Assembly (NCBI RefSeq): GCF_000217955.3
Contig: NZ_AFOY02000015.1
Coordinates: 186,001-250,000 of the forward strand
Direction of reading: 5' to 3'
Length of the DNA stretch: 64,000 nt
DNA from: Pseudomonas fluorescens HK44
Lineage (GTDB): Bacteria; Pseudomonadota; Gammaproteobacteria; Pseudomonadales; Pseudomonadaceae
Shown here: piece by piece, positions 18,581 through 27,501 of the stretch
Numbering within the stretch: position 1 is the stretch's first letter
How the letters are laid out: each line of letters begins with the position of its first letter
Notes under the pieces: model-generated
The model's database searches: none
What the model saw: the letters and a program-made list of their open reading frames with translations, nothing else
Told to the model about the DNA's origin: nothing
Program-made: the position numbers and the translations under genes

Positions 18581-19699
18581 ATGGACATTCACTCGCTGCT
18601 AAGAATGCTGGCCAGCCAGGATGGCTCCGATCTTTACCTGTCGACTGGCGCACCGCCTGCCGGGCGCTTCAAGGGTGCGCTCCGAACACTGGCCCATGAA
18701 GCGTTCAAACCCGGCGAGATCGCCCGGATTGCCGAGGCTCTTATGGACGTCGAGCAGCGTGCAGAGTTCGACCGCGAGCTGGAAATGAACCTGGCAGTTT
18801 CTCTGGTCGGAGTCGGGCGTTTTCGCGTCAACATCTTCAAGCAGCGCAATGACGTGTCGATCGTGGCGCGCAACATCAAACTCGATATCCCGCGCTTTGA
18901 AGACCTTAAACTACCGGCCGTGCTGCTTGAGACGGTGATGCTCAAGCAGGGGCTGATGGTGTTTGTCGGCGCCACGGATTCGGGCAAGTCGACATCGCTG
19001 GCGGCGTTGATCGATTACCGCAATCGCCACAGCAGCGGGCACATCATCACCATCGAAGACCCGGTGGAGTATATCCATAGCCATCAACAGTCGATCATCA
19101 ACCAGCGTGAAGTGGGCGTCGATACACGCAGCTTTCACGCCGCCTTGAAGAACACCCTGCGCCAGGCCCCGGATGTGGTGCTGATCGGCGAAATCCGCGA
19201 CCGCGAAACCATGGAGCATGCACTGGCATTCGCCGATACCGGGCACCTGGTGCTCTCCACCTTGCACGCCCACAACGCCAATCAGGCGCTGGACCGGATC
19301 ATCAACTTGTTCCCGGCAGAACGCCGTGGGCAGTTGCTCAATGATCTGGGTAACAACCTCAAGGCCTTCGTTTCCCAACGTCTGGTACGCACCCGCGATG
19401 GGCAGCGCCGGGCGGCGGTGGAGGTGATGCTGGGCACACCGACCATTGGCGATCTGATACGGCGCAATGAGCTACACCAGCTCAAGGAGATCATGGAGAA
19501 GTCGGCAGAATCGGGAATGAAGACGTTTGATACGGCGTTGTTCGATTTGGTTGTCGAGGGTGCGATCGATGAAGAAGAGGCGTTGAAATACGCCGATTCG
19601 GTGAATAACTTGCGCTTGCGTCTGAAGTTGCACGCGGACAGTGTGCCGAATGCCGACCCCCCATCCACCGAAACCGGTGAATGGGGGTTGATGGATTGA
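18581..19699 (+). CDS. PilT/PilU-family type IV pilus retraction ATPase
   Basis: The 372-residue protein is a secretion-type AAA ATPase of the PilT/PilU branch. It has an N-terminal PAS-like domain (SDLYLSTGAPPAGRFKG), Walker A GATDSGKST near residue 130, the Asp box TIEDPVEYIHSHQQS, Walker B VVLIGEIRDRETM and His box LVLSTLHAHNA. The extended C-terminus ending near SVPNADPPSTETG is closer to PilU than PilT. Walker A has Asp where the family normally has Gly (GATGSGKST), an unusual change in a flexible loop. The ATG at 18581 (MDIHSLLRMLASQ) matches the family start. It diverges from the hybrid kinase and is far from other pilus genes. Confidence 0.88.
   Translation: MDIHSLLRMLASQDGSDLYLSTGAPPAGRFKGALRTLAHEAFKPGEIARIAEALMDVEQRAEFDRELEMNLAVSLVGVGRFRVNIFKQRNDVSIVARNIKLDIPRFEDLKLPAVLLETVMLKQGLMVFVGATDSGKSTSLAALIDYRNRHSSGHIITIEDPVEYIHSHQQSIINQREVGVDTRSFHAALKNTLRQAPDVVLIGEIRDRETMEHALAFADTGHLVLSTLHAHNANQALDRIINLFPAERRGQLLNDLGNNLKAFVSQRLVRTRDGQRRAAVEVMLGTPTIGDLIRRNELHQLKEIMEKSAESGMKTFDTALFDLVVEGAIDEEEALKYADSVNNLRLRLKLHADSVPNADPPSTETGEWGLMD
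19658..19687. terminator. Hairpin between convergent pilU-like gene and aacS
   Basis: CCCCCAT and ATGGGGG form the outer stem, and CACCG/CGGTG an inner stem with one mismatch. It overlaps the last codons of the ATPase gene and lies 30 bp from the aacS stop. There is no clear T-run, so its role in termination is inferred from position. Confidence 0.4.
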
Positions 19700-19716
19700 C
19701 CCATCCTGCGTAGGCG

Positions 19717-21672
19717 TTACCTCTGCAATTCCGGTCGATCCCGAAACTGCTCCAGCGCTTCAGGGTTGGCCAGCGCATCGGTGTTTTTCACCGGCTGGCC
19801 ATGCACGACATTTCTCACGGCCAGCTCGACTACCTTGCCGCTGATGGTTCGCGGTATATCCGTCACCGCGACAATCTTCGCCGGCACATGCCGAGGCGTG
19901 GTGTTGGCGCGGATGACCTGGCGAATCTGCTGCTCAAGGTTGTCGTCCAGCGTTACGCCGTCACGCAGGCGCACGAACAACACCACCCGCACGTCATCCT
20001 GCCATTGCTGGCCGATGGCGACCGAATCCAGTACCTGATGGACTTTTTCCACCTGACGGTAGATTTCCGCGGTGCCGATGCGTACGCCGCCGGGGTTGAG
20101 TACTGCGTCAGAGCGCCCGTGGATCAGCCAGCTGCCATTGGGCCGTTGTTCGGCGTAGTCGCCCTGGGCCCAGACGCCCGGAAACTGGCTGAAATACGAC
20201 GCCCGGAGTTTTTCCTGCTGCGGGTCGTTCCACAGGCCGATCGGCATCGCCGGGAAGTGCCGGGTACAGACCAGCTCGCCTTTTTCACCGATCACCGGCT
20301 GACCGGCCTCATTCCAGACTTCAACCGCCATGCCCAGGCCCTTGCACTGCATCTCGCCACGGCGGACCGGCAGGACCGGATTGCCGGCAAGAAAGCAGGA
20401 AATGATGTCGGTACCGCCGGACATCGACGACAGGCAAAGATCGCTTTTGATCTCGCGATAAACGTACTCGTAGCTTTGCGGCGACAGTGCCGAACCGGTC
20501 GAGAGCAGGGCTTTCAGGCTGCTCAGGTCATGGCTGAGGCGCGGCTGGATCTCATTGCTTTCAAGAGTCGCGAGGTATTTTGGGCTGGTGCCGAAGACGC
20601 TGATGGCTTCGCTGTCGATCAGGTCGATCAAGCGTTGCGGGCCGGGGTGCAAAGGCGAGCCGTCGTACAGCACCACGCTGCTGCCGACCGCCAATGCCGA
20701 GACCAGCCAGTTCCACATCATCCAGCCACAGGTGGTGTAGTAGAACAGTCGGTCGTCCGGCCCGAGGTCGACGTGCAAACCGTGTTCCTTGACGTGTTGC
20801 AGCAGTACACCGCCGACGCTGTGGATGATGCATTTCGGCACGCCGGTGGTGCCGCTGGAGTAGAGAATATACAGCGGGTGAGCGAAGGGCACCGCGACGA
20901 ACCCGGGCTCGCCGCCCGGACGATAGAAGCTGTCCCACAACGCAACATTGGCCTGGGTTTTGTATTCGTCAACGCGGGCCTGTGGCCGGGCGTAAGGCAC
21001 GATGATCAGTTGTTGCAGTGATGGCAGACGTTCGAGGATTTCGTTGACCTTGGTCGTCTGATCGAACTCTTTGCCGGCGTAGCGATAACCGGCGCAGGTG
21101 ATCAGCACTTTCGGTTCGATCTGGCCGAAGCGGTCGACCACTCCATGCGTGCCGAAGTCCGGTGACGAACATGACCAGATCGCGCCCAGGCTGGTGGTCG
21201 CGAGCATGCCCACCAGGGTCTGCCAGGTGTTCGGCATGCATGCTGCCACCCGATCACCGAGGCCGACGCCTGCGGCACTCAGGCTTTTTTGCAGACCGGC
21301 GACGTGCTCGGCCAGCTCACAGTAACTCAAGGTTTCGCGCTGGCCATTCTCGGCGATGGCAATCACCGCAGTTGCGTCGTCGCGACGACGCAGCAGGTGT
21401 TCGGCGAAGTTCAGCGTGGCGCCGGGAAACCACTCGGCGCTGGGCATCTGCGGGCCTTCACGCAGCACCGTGCTCGGTGGCTGGTGAAAGTTGATCTCGA
21501 AAAAGTCGATGATGGCCTGCCAGAAGTCTTCGCGCTGATCGATGCTCCATTGATGCAGAGCGGGGTAGTCCGCGAGTGTCAGGTTGTACCGCTGATTGCT
21601 GAAGCGCCGGAAGGCATCCATGCGGGTCTTGCCGATGCGTTCGGCGCTGGGTTGCCAAAGAACTTCTGACAT
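19717..21672 (-). CDS. aacS: Acetoacetate-CoA ligase
   Basis: The enzyme activates acetoacetate to acetoacetyl-CoA with ATP and CoA in the cytoplasm, feeding ketone bodies into central metabolism. The 651-residue adenylate-forming protein has the AMP-binding motif YILYSSGTTGVPKCI near residue 270, the GGTD core, RSDAVLNPGGVRIGTAEIYR for the hinge and C-terminal domain, and RTISGKVVELAVR with the catalytic Lys. Length and the opening VLWQPSAERIGKTRM are typical. It is the last gene of gntP-bdhA-aacS, although a REPIN separates it from bdhA. Confidence 0.95.
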   Translation of the reverse strand: MSEVLWQPSAERIGKTRMDAFRRFSNQRYNLTLADYPALHQWSIDQREDFWQAIIDFFEINFHQPPSTVLREGPQMPSAEWFPGATLNFAEHLLRRRDDATAVIAIAENGQRETLSYCELAEHVAGLQKSLSAAGVGLGDRVAACMPNTWQTLVGMLATTSLGAIWSCSSPDFGTHGVVDRFGQIEPKVLITCAGYRYAGKEFDQTTKVNEILERLPSLQQLIIVPYARPQARVDEYKTQANVALWDSFYRPGGEPGFVAVPFAHPLYILYSSGTTGVPKCIIHSVGGVLLQHVKEHGLHVDLGPDDRLFYYTTCGWMMWNWLVSALAVGSSVVLYDGSPLHPGPQRLIDLIDSEAISVFGTSPKYLATLESNEIQPRLSHDLSSLKALLSTGSALSPQSYEYVYREIKSDLCLSSMSGGTDIISCFLAGNPVLPVRRGEMQCKGLGMAVEVWNEAGQPVIGEKGELVCTRHFPAMPIGLWNDPQQEKLRASYFSQFPGVWAQGDYAEQRPNGSWLIHGRSDAVLNPGGVRIGTAEIYRQVEKVHQVLDSVAIGQQWQDDVRVVLFVRLRDGVTLDDNLEQQIRQVIRANTTPRHVPAKIVAVTDIPRTISGKVVELAVRNVVHGQPVKNTDALANPEALEQFRDRPELQR

Positions 21673-21711
21673 GATGGCCTCTTTTTTCTTAATACCCGCT
21701 CACTGGCTCTT

Positions 21712-21852
21712 GTGGCGAGGGAGCTTGCTCCCGCTGGGTCGCGAAGCGAGCCCAAACTGGCTGGCGCGTTCTTCCAATGGCAACGCGTTCATCATTGTAC
21801 GACTGCTGCGCCCGAACGCGGACCGGCCGACGCGAGCAAGCTCCCTCGCCAC
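21712..21852. repeat. REPIN (GTGGCGAGGGAGC family) between bdhA and aacS
   Basis: Left arm GTGGCGAGGGAGCTTGCTCC and inverted right arm ending CTCGCCAC. The inner part is almost the same as in the 10713 element (GCCCGAACGCGGACCGGCCGACG), so the two are recent copies. It lies within a probable operon. Confidence 0.9.
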
Positions 21853-21869
21853 AGCGGCTGACTAGCCTT

Positions 21870-22643
21870 TTACTGCGCCAGCCACCCACCATCAATATTC
21901 CACGCCGCGCCACGCACCTGGCTGCCGGCTTCACTGCACAGGAACAACACCAGTTCACCCAGTTGTGACGGGGTCACGAATGCCAGCGACGGTTGTTTCT
22001 CGGCCAGCAAATCATGTTGCGCCTGCTGTGGGTCAATCCCTGCTGCGGCACGGTCGTCGATCTGCTTTTGCACCAGCGGGGTCAGCACCCAGCCCGGGCA
22101 AATGGCGTTGCAGGTGACGTTGCTGGTGGCGGTTTCCAGGCCGACCACTTTGGTCAGGCCGATCACCCCGTGCTTGGCGGCGACGTAGGCGGCCTTGCCC
22201 ACCGAGCCGACCTGGCCATGCACCGAGGCGATGTTGACGATCCGTCCCCAGCCCTTGGCACGCATGCCTGGCAGGCTGAGACGGGTGCTGTGGAAGACCG
22301 ACGATAGGTTGATCGCAATGATCGAATCCCAACGCTCCACGGGGAAGTCTTCCACCGCAGACACGTGCTGGATGCCCGCGTTGTTCACCAGAATATCGAC
22401 GCCGCCGAACTCGCGCTCGGCGTAGGCGATCATCTCGGCAATTTGCGCCGGGTCGCTGACGTCGGCGGGGTGATGGCCGACCTTGCCGCCGAACTGTTGG
22501 ACCTGTGCGATGACGGTGGAGGCATCGCCGAAACCATTGAGGATCAGGTTGGCGCCGGCCTTGGCCAGGCTCAACGCGATGCCCAGACCGATGCCGCTGG
22601 TGGAGCCGGTGACCAGTGCAGTTTTGCCTGTAAGAGTTGTCAT
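21870..22643 (-). CDS. bdhA: 3-hydroxybutyrate dehydrogenase
   Basis: This short-chain dehydrogenase oxidises D-3-hydroxybutyrate to acetoacetate with NAD. The 257-residue protein has the cofactor motif TGSTSGIG, NNAGIQ, and the Ser-Tyr-Lys triad (NIASVHG, YVAAKHG). The substrate-determining AICPGWVLTPLVQKQI stretch and the DGGWLAQ end are characteristic of the BdhA family. The ATG at 22643 (MTTLTGKTALVTG) is taken as the start; it is 7 bp after the gntP stop. Together with aacS and gntP it makes a complete uptake-to-acetoacetyl-CoA route. Confidence 0.94.
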   Translation of the reverse strand: MTTLTGKTALVTGSTSGIGLGIALSLAKAGANLILNGFGDASTVIAQVQQFGGKVGHHPADVSDPAQIAEMIAYAEREFGGVDILVNNAGIQHVSAVEDFPVERWDSIIAINLSSVFHSTRLSLPGMRAKGWGRIVNIASVHGQVGSVGKAAYVAAKHGVIGLTKVVGLETATSNVTCNAICPGWVLTPLVQKQIDDRAAAGIDPQQAQHDLLAEKQPSLAFVTPSQLGELVLFLCSEAGSQVRGAAWNIDGGWLAQ

Positions 22644-22650
22644 GAATGCC

Positions 22651-24042
22651 TCACACAATGCCGGTGGCGTAGAAAGTACCGATGACTACGAAGACCGCCA
22701 GGGTCTTGATCAGCGTAATACAGAAAATGTCTTTATAGGCTTCGCGGTGGGTCAAACCGGTCACCGCGAGCAAGGTAATGACGGCGCCGTTGTGCGGCAG
22801 GGTGTCCATGCCGCCACTGGCCATGGCCGCGACCCGGTGCAGCACTTCCAGCGGAATGTTCGCCGCATGGGCCGCCGCGATGAAGTCGTTGGCCATCGCC
22901 GCCAGGGCGATGCTCATGCCACCCGAGGCCGAACCGGTGATACCCGCCAGCAGGGTCACGGTGATCGCTTCATTGACCAGCGGGTTAGGGATGCTTTTGA
23001 GCCAGTCGGCCAGTACCAGGAAGCCAGGCAGGGACGCAATGACCGCGCCAAAACCGTATTCCGCCGCGGTGTTCATCGCCGCCAGCAAGGCGCCACTGAC
23101 CGCGCTTCTGCTGCCTTCGGCGAGCTTGCCGCGGATCGCCTGGAAGCCGAACACCAGCACCATGACGATGCCGACCAGCAACGCGGCCTGGACCGCCCAG
23201 ATGGCGGTGAGCTTGGCGATTTCGGTGGTGACCGGCGCGGCCATGCCTGGCAGGCTCAGGCTGTGGGTCTTGCCGTACCACAGCGGAATCCAGTGGGTGA
23301 ACAGCAGGTTCATGATGCCCACCAGCAGCAATGGCGAGAGCGCGATCCATGGATTGGGCAGCTTCACGTCTTTGGCGGTTTCCGGCTCGTTGCGCAGCTC
23401 TGTGCCGTAGCCTTCACCGTTGCGCTGGGCTTTGTTGCGCTGACGCTGGAGGAACAGCATGCCGGCGCAAAACACGAAAATCGTGCCAATCAAACCCAGC
23501 CACGGCGCAGCCCAGGCGGTGGTGTTGAAGAAGGTGCTGGGGATGATGTTCTGGATTTGCGGAGTGCCGGGCAGGGCGTCCATGGTAAAGGAAAACGCGC
23601 CGAGGGCGATGGTCGCCGGGATCAGCCGTTTCGGGATATTGCTCTGACGGAACATCTCTGCGGCAAACGGATACACCGCGAATACCACGACGAACAGCGA
23701 CACGCCGCCATAGGTGAGCAGGGCGCAGACCAGCACGATCACCAGCATCGCCTGGCGCGTGCCGAGCAGGCGAATCGCTGCGGCGACAATCGAACGTGAA
23801 AAGCCCGACAACTCGATCAGCTTGCCGAACACTGCGCCGAGCAGGAACACCGGGAAGTACAGTTTGACGAACCCGACCATCTTCTCCATGAACACGCCAG
23901 TGAAGGCAGGCGCAACGGCAGAAGGGTCAGTGAGCAGGACCGCGCCAAGGGCGGCAATCGGAGCGAAGAGAATGACGCTATAGCCACGGTAAGCAGCCAA
24001 CATCAGCAGCGCGAGCGCTGCCAAGGCAATGATCACACTCAT
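22651..24042 (-). CDS. GntP-family permease, probable 3-hydroxybutyrate transporter
   Basis: The 463-residue inner-membrane protein has about twelve to fourteen hydrophobic segments and the GntP-family pattern (FGKLIELSGFSRSIV, SASGGMSIALAAMA, GGMDTLPHNGAVITLL). GntP members carry sugar acids, but those placed with bdhA are thought to import 3-hydroxybutyrate or acetoacetate. It is the first gene of the bdhA-aacS operon, with GGAG before the ATG and a sigma-54 promoter ~60 bp upstream. Confidence 0.88.
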   Translation of the reverse strand: MSVIIALAALALLMLAAYRGYSVILFAPIAALGAVLLTDPSAVAPAFTGVFMEKMVGFVKLYFPVFLLGAVFGKLIELSGFSRSIVAAAIRLLGTRQAMLVIVLVCALLTYGGVSLFVVVFAVYPFAAEMFRQSNIPKRLIPATIALGAFSFTMDALPGTPQIQNIIPSTFFNTTAWAAPWLGLIGTIFVFCAGMLFLQRQRNKAQRNGEGYGTELRNEPETAKDVKLPNPWIALSPLLLVGIMNLLFTHWIPLWYGKTHSLSLPGMAAPVTTEIAKLTAIWAVQAALLVGIVMVLVFGFQAIRGKLAEGSRSAVSGALLAAMNTAAEYGFGAVIASLPGFLVLADWLKSIPNPLVNEAITVTLLAGITGSASGGMSIALAAMANDFIAAAHAANIPLEVLHRVAAMASGGMDTLPHNGAVITLLAVTGLTHREAYKDIFCITLIKTLAVFVVIGTFYATGIV

Positions 24043-24100
24043 GGTGTGTCTCCTGGATTGTTATTTTTTTTGGGGGTGGAGCGGGTGTGGGAGGGGCTAT

Positions 24101-24118
24101 AGCGAGTTTTGTGCCAAA
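24101..24118 (-). promoter_or_regulatory. Sigma-54 (-24/-12) promoter of gntP-bdhA-aacS
   Basis: On the minus strand TTTGGCACAAAACTCGCT has the essential GG and GC separated by exactly 10 bases, and TTGGCAC matches the -24 consensus. The -12 box reads TCGC instead of TTGC. It lies ~60 bp before the gntP start and next to a sigma-54 activator gene, which supports the call. Confidence 0.8.
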
Positions 24119-24212
24119 TTATTAAGTAATTGAAAAATAATGATATTTTTATCTATGGCGGTGAATCTTGAAATATTTGTCTCTGTTTTGAGATTGTTCT
24201 GTTCGAACTGGC

Positions 24213-24308
24213 GCCATCGCGGGCAAGCCTTGCTCCTACAGATTTTGTGCCGAACGCGGATGATGCGTACACCCGAAACCTGTAGGAGCAAGGCTTGCCC
24301 GCGATGGC
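24213..24308. repeat. REPIN (GCCATCGCGGGCAAGCC family)
   Basis: The left arm GCCATCGCGGGCAAGCCTTG... and its inverse ending GCTTGCCCGCGATGGC enclose ~40 bp. This is a third REP family in the window. It sits between the sigma-54 promoter of gntP and the inverted repeat at the hbcR stop. Confidence 0.9.
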
Positions 24309-24331
24309 CGCGACGCGATTTCACGTCATAT

Positions 24332-24365
24332 CTATAAAGAGAGAACAATGTCTCTTTATAGAGAC
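24332..24365. promoter_or_regulatory. Perfect inverted repeat, candidate HbcR enhancer site or hbcR terminator
   Basis: CTATAAAGAGA (24332-24342) and TCTCTTTATAG (24351-24361) are perfect 11-bp arms around GAACAATG. A second, shorter palindrome GTCTCT-TTAT-AGAGAC (24350-24365) overlaps it. The repeat covers the hbcR stop codon and is ~215 bp from the sigma-54 promoter, a suitable enhancer distance. The AT-rich stem makes it a poor terminator. Confidence 0.5.
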
Positions 24366-25771
24366 TCGGCAATCCCCAACGCCACCATCTTCTTGTACAA
24401 CGTCGAGCGCCCAAGCCCCAGCCGTGTCGCCGCTTCAATAACCTTGCCACCACAGTGCGCGAGCGTGCTTTCAATCAATTGCCGGTCGAAGCGTTCGCGT
24501 GCAGCACTGAAGGTCTCATTGGCATGCGTTTCAATGGCCGGTGGCGCGGAGCGCTGTACCGGCACAAAACTGCCAATCGCCGCGCGAATTTCCACAGCAT
24601 TGAGGATCAGGTCATCGCTGAGCAGTGCGGCCCGTTCCAGCACGTTGCGCAGTTCGCGAATGTTCCCCGGCCAGGCGTGTTGGCCGAGCAATTCCAGCGC
24701 CTGGTTGTCGAGCTCATGCTGACTGCGCAGTTCTTCCAGGATTGCTTCGCTCAGGGCCGGCAGGTCGTCGAGGCGTTCGCGCAGGGGCGGCACCTGGATG
24801 GGCAGCACGTTGAGGCGGTAATACAGGTCGGCACGAAACTCGCCGCGTTTGATCGCCGCTTCGAGGTCGGTAGAGGTCGCGGCGATCACCCGCACATCGC
24901 TCTGGATCACTTCGTTGGAGCCGACCGGTTCGAACTCTTTTTCCTGCAATACCCGCAGCAGTTTGCTTTGCAGCGGCAGTGGCATGTCGCCGATCTCGTC
25001 GAGAAACAAGGTCCCGCCCTGAGCGATCTGCAGCTTGCCCGAGCGACCCTTGCGGTCTGCGCCGGTGAAGGCGCCGGGGGCTGTTCCAAAAAATTCGGCT
25101 TCGAGCAGCGCTTCGGGGATCGCCGCGCTGTTGATACTGACGAAGGCTTTGTGTGCCCGTGGCGAGGCACCGTGAATCGCCTGGGCCAGCAATTCTTTGC
25201 CAGTGCCGGTCTCACCCAGTAACAAGACCGGGGACTCGGTGCTGGCGCTACGCCGGGCGCGGCGCTTGACTTCCAGGCTCGCGGCACTGGTGCCGATGAA
25301 GTGGGCGAAGGTGTACTTGGCTTGCCGGGCCCGCAGCAGCGAACGCGTGGACGCGAGCTCTTCCTGCATGCTCAGGTAACGCTTGAGCATTGGCGACAGG
25401 CTGCGCAACTCATCGAACAGCGCGAACCCGATAGCACCAATCACCGCGCCGGCGTCGTCGTGAATCGGCAGGCGCATCACCACCAACGGTTCTTTGGGTG
25501 TGTCCTGCATGTCCAGCAGGATTGGCCGACCGGTACGCACCACTTCGCGCAGCAGGCTGCCGGGGATCACATTTTCGCAAGGCCTGCCGATTGCCACTTC
25601 GGCTGACGCCAGACCGAAGCGCTTGGCATAGCGTTCGTTCATCCAGACGATATTCGCGTCGCGGTCGACGATCACCGTGCCTTCGCTGGACTGCTCGATG
25701 ATCTCGAACAACGAGCGGATCGCCAGCATGCGCACACGTTGGTAGTCCTTGAGGCTCTCGGTGGTGTTCAT
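24356..25771 (-). CDS. hbcR: Sigma-54-dependent activator of 3-hydroxybutyrate catabolism (HbcR-like)
   Basis: This 471-residue bacterial enhancer-binding protein has an N-terminal PAS domain (residues ~20-130, with IVDRDANIVWMNERYAKRFG). The central AAA+ domain carries Walker A GETGTGKE, the sigma-54 contact GAFTGA (APGAFTGADRKG), Walker B GGTLFLDEIGDMP and the R-finger region. A C-terminal Fis-type helix-turn-helix follows (EAATRLGLGRSTLYKKMVALGI). The ATG at 25771 has GGAAG upstream; the open frame before it is REP sequence. Position upstream of gntP-bdhA-aacS, plus a sigma-54 promoter there, suggests it senses the ketone body and activates that operon. Confidence 0.88.
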   Translation of the reverse strand: MNTTESLKDYQRVRMLAIRSLFEIIEQSSEGTVIVDRDANIVWMNERYAKRFGLASAEVAIGRPCENVIPGSLLREVVRTGRPILLDMQDTPKEPLVVMRLPIHDDAGAVIGAIGFALFDELRSLSPMLKRYLSMQEELASTRSLLRARQAKYTFAHFIGTSAASLEVKRRARRSASTESPVLLLGETGTGKELLAQAIHGASPRAHKAFVSINSAAIPEALLEAEFFGTAPGAFTGADRKGRSGKLQIAQGGTLFLDEIGDMPLPLQSKLLRVLQEKEFEPVGSNEVIQSDVRVIAATSTDLEAAIKRGEFRADLYYRLNVLPIQVPPLRERLDDLPALSEAILEELRSQHELDNQALELLGQHAWPGNIRELRNVLERAALLSDDLILNAVEIRAAIGSFVPVQRSAPPAIETHANETFSAARERFDRQLIESTLAHCGGKVIEAATRLGLGRSTLYKKMVALGIAESL

Positions 25772-25808
25772 GGTTTCACTTCCAGAATGTGTATTACCTG
25801 TGCTGGCC

Positions 25809-25886
25809 CCTCGCGAGCAGGCTCGCTCCCACATTGGATCTGTGGTGTTAACAAGACCCTGTGGGAGCGAGCCTGCTCGCGATGGC
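25809..25886. repeat. REPIN (GGGAGCGAGCCTGCTCGCG family)
   Basis: TCGCGAGCAGGCTCGCTCCC on the left and the inverse TGTGGGAGCGAGCCTGCTCG on the right. It is the same family as the element inside cobN. It fills the gap between hbcR and yejF. Confidence 0.9.
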
Positions 25887-25906
25887 TGCAACGCGGTCCG
25901 ACGCGA

Positions 25907-27487
25907 TTATGCCCAGCCCGGAAGCGCCGCGGCCAACAGCTCTTTGGTATAGGGGTGCTGCGGTGCGGCGAACACTTCATGGCTGGCGCCGCGTTCCACG
26001 ACTTTGCCGTCCTTGATCACGATCATGTCATGGGCCAGGGCGCGGATCACTGCCAGGTCATGGCTGATGAACAGGTAGGTCAGGCCGTATTTTTCCTGAA
26101 GCTGGCGGAGCAGGGCGACCACCTGTTTTTGCACCGTGCGATCAAGCGCCGAGGTCGGTTCGTCGAGCAGGATCAGCGCCGGCTTGAGTACCAGAGCGCG
26201 GGCGATGGCGATCCGTTGGCGCTGGCCACCGGAGAATTCGTGCGGGTAGCGGTGACGGCTTTGCGGGTCAAGGCCGACTTCTTTCAGCACCTGAATGACC
26301 TGGGCCTCGCATTCGGCAGCACTCGACTGGCTGTGGACTTCCAGCCCTTCGCTGATGATCTGAGCCACCGACATTCGCGGGCTGAGGCTGCCAAACGGGT
26401 CCTGGAACACCACCTGCATCTGCTTGCGCCAGGGCCGCAGCTGTTTCTGGTTCAGGCTGTCGAGCGCCTCACCCTGAAAGCGGATGCTGCCGTTGGAATC
26501 GAGCAGGCGCAGGATCGCCTGGCCGAGGGTAGACTTGCCGGAACCGGATTCGCCGACGATGCCCAGCGTCTTGCCGCGTTGAATGCTCAGGCTGATGCCG
26601 TCGACCGCATGCAACCAGGTTTTGCGCTGGAACAATCCGCCACCCAGTGGAAAACGCACGTTGAGGTCGTTGACCTCCAGCACGGCTTCGCGCTCGTCGC
26701 GAGGCAAGGCTTCGCCTTCCGGCTCGGCGTTCAGCAGCAGGCGACTGTAGGGATGTTGCGGTTGGTTGAACAACGTCTCGCAAGCGGCTTGCTCGACGAT
26801 CTCGCCGCCGCGCATGACGCAGACACGCTGGGCGATACTGCGCACCAGATTGAGGTCGTGGCTGATCAACAGCAGCGACATGCCCAAGCGTTGTTGCAGT
26901 GATTTGAGCAGCAGCAGGATCTTGCGCTGTACCGTCACATCGAGTGCGGTGGTTGGCTCATCGGCGATCAACAACTCGGGTTCGCAGGCCAGTGCCATGG
27001 CGATCATCACCCGTTGCCGCTGGCCGCCGGAGAGCTGGTGCGGATAGGCTTTCAGGCGCTCTTCGGGTTTCTGGATACCCACCAGTTCGAGCAGTTCAAG
27101 GGTGCGCTTTTGCGCCGCCTTGCCACCGAGTCCCTTGTGCACCAGCAGGGTTTCGCCAATCTGTTTTTCGACGCTGTGCAACGGATTGAGGGAGGTCATC
27201 GGCTCCTGGAAAATCATCGCGATGCGATTGCCGCGCAAGGCTCGCAACGTCCCGACGTCCGCGCCGACCAGCTCTTGGCCCCGGTAGCGAATACTGCCCC
27301 GGGTTTCGGTGCCGCTATCGGGCACCAGTTGCAGGATCGAATGGGCGGTCACCGACTTGCCCGAGCCGGATTCGCCGACCAGCGCCAGGCATTCGCCGGG
27401 GCGGATGTCCAGGCACAGGTTACGCACCGCGGCCTGGCCACTGAAGCTCACGTTGAGGTCACGGATTTCGATCAGGTTGTCACTCAT
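25907..27487 (-). CDS. yejF: Peptide ABC transporter, tandem ATP-binding protein YejF
   Basis: YejF powers import of oligopeptides and peptide antibiotics of the microcin C type. The 526-residue protein is two fused ABC ATPase domains. Domain 1 has Walker A GESGSGKS and signature LSGGQRQR followed by [12 protein letters not shown]. Domain 2 has [24 protein letters not shown] and [12 protein letters not shown]. The C-terminal oligopeptide-ATPase motif HPYTKELL is present. The ATG at 27487 ([13 protein letters not shown]) fits the family. It is the last gene of yejABEF, 14 bp after yejE. Confidence 0.95.
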   Translation of the reverse strand: MSDNLIEIRDLNVSFSGQAAVRNLCLDIRPGECLALVGESGSGKSVTAHSILQLVPDSGTETRGSIRYRGQELVGADVGTLRALRGNRIAMIFQEPMTSLNPLHSVEKQIGETLLVHKGLGGKAAQKRTLELLELVGIQKPEERLKAYPHQLSGGQRQRVMIAMALACEPELLIADEPTTALDVTVQRKILLLLKSLQQRLGMSLLLISHDLNLVRSIAQRVCVMRGGEIVEQAACETLFNQPQHPYSRLLLNAEPEGEALPRDEREAVLEVNDLNVRFPLGGGLFQRKTWLHAVDGISLSIQRGKTLGIVGESGSGKSTLGQAILRLLDSNGSIRFQGEALDSLNQKQLRPWRKQMQVVFQDPFGSLSPRMSVAQIISEGLEVHSQSSAAECEAQVIQVLKEVGLDPQSRHRYPHEFSGGQRQRIAIARALVLKPALILLDEPTSALDRTVQKQVVALLRQLQEKYGLTYLFISHDLAVIRALAHDMIVIKDGKVVERGASHEVFAAPQHPYTKELLAAALPGWA

Positions 27488-27501
27488 TTCAACTGTCCGC
27501 T

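Noticed and set aside
2559..25886. CRISPR-like array suggested by the repeated GC-rich units
   Set aside because: The repeats are scattered, paired in inverted orientation and kilobases apart, as in REPINs; there are no regularly spaced direct repeats or cas genes.
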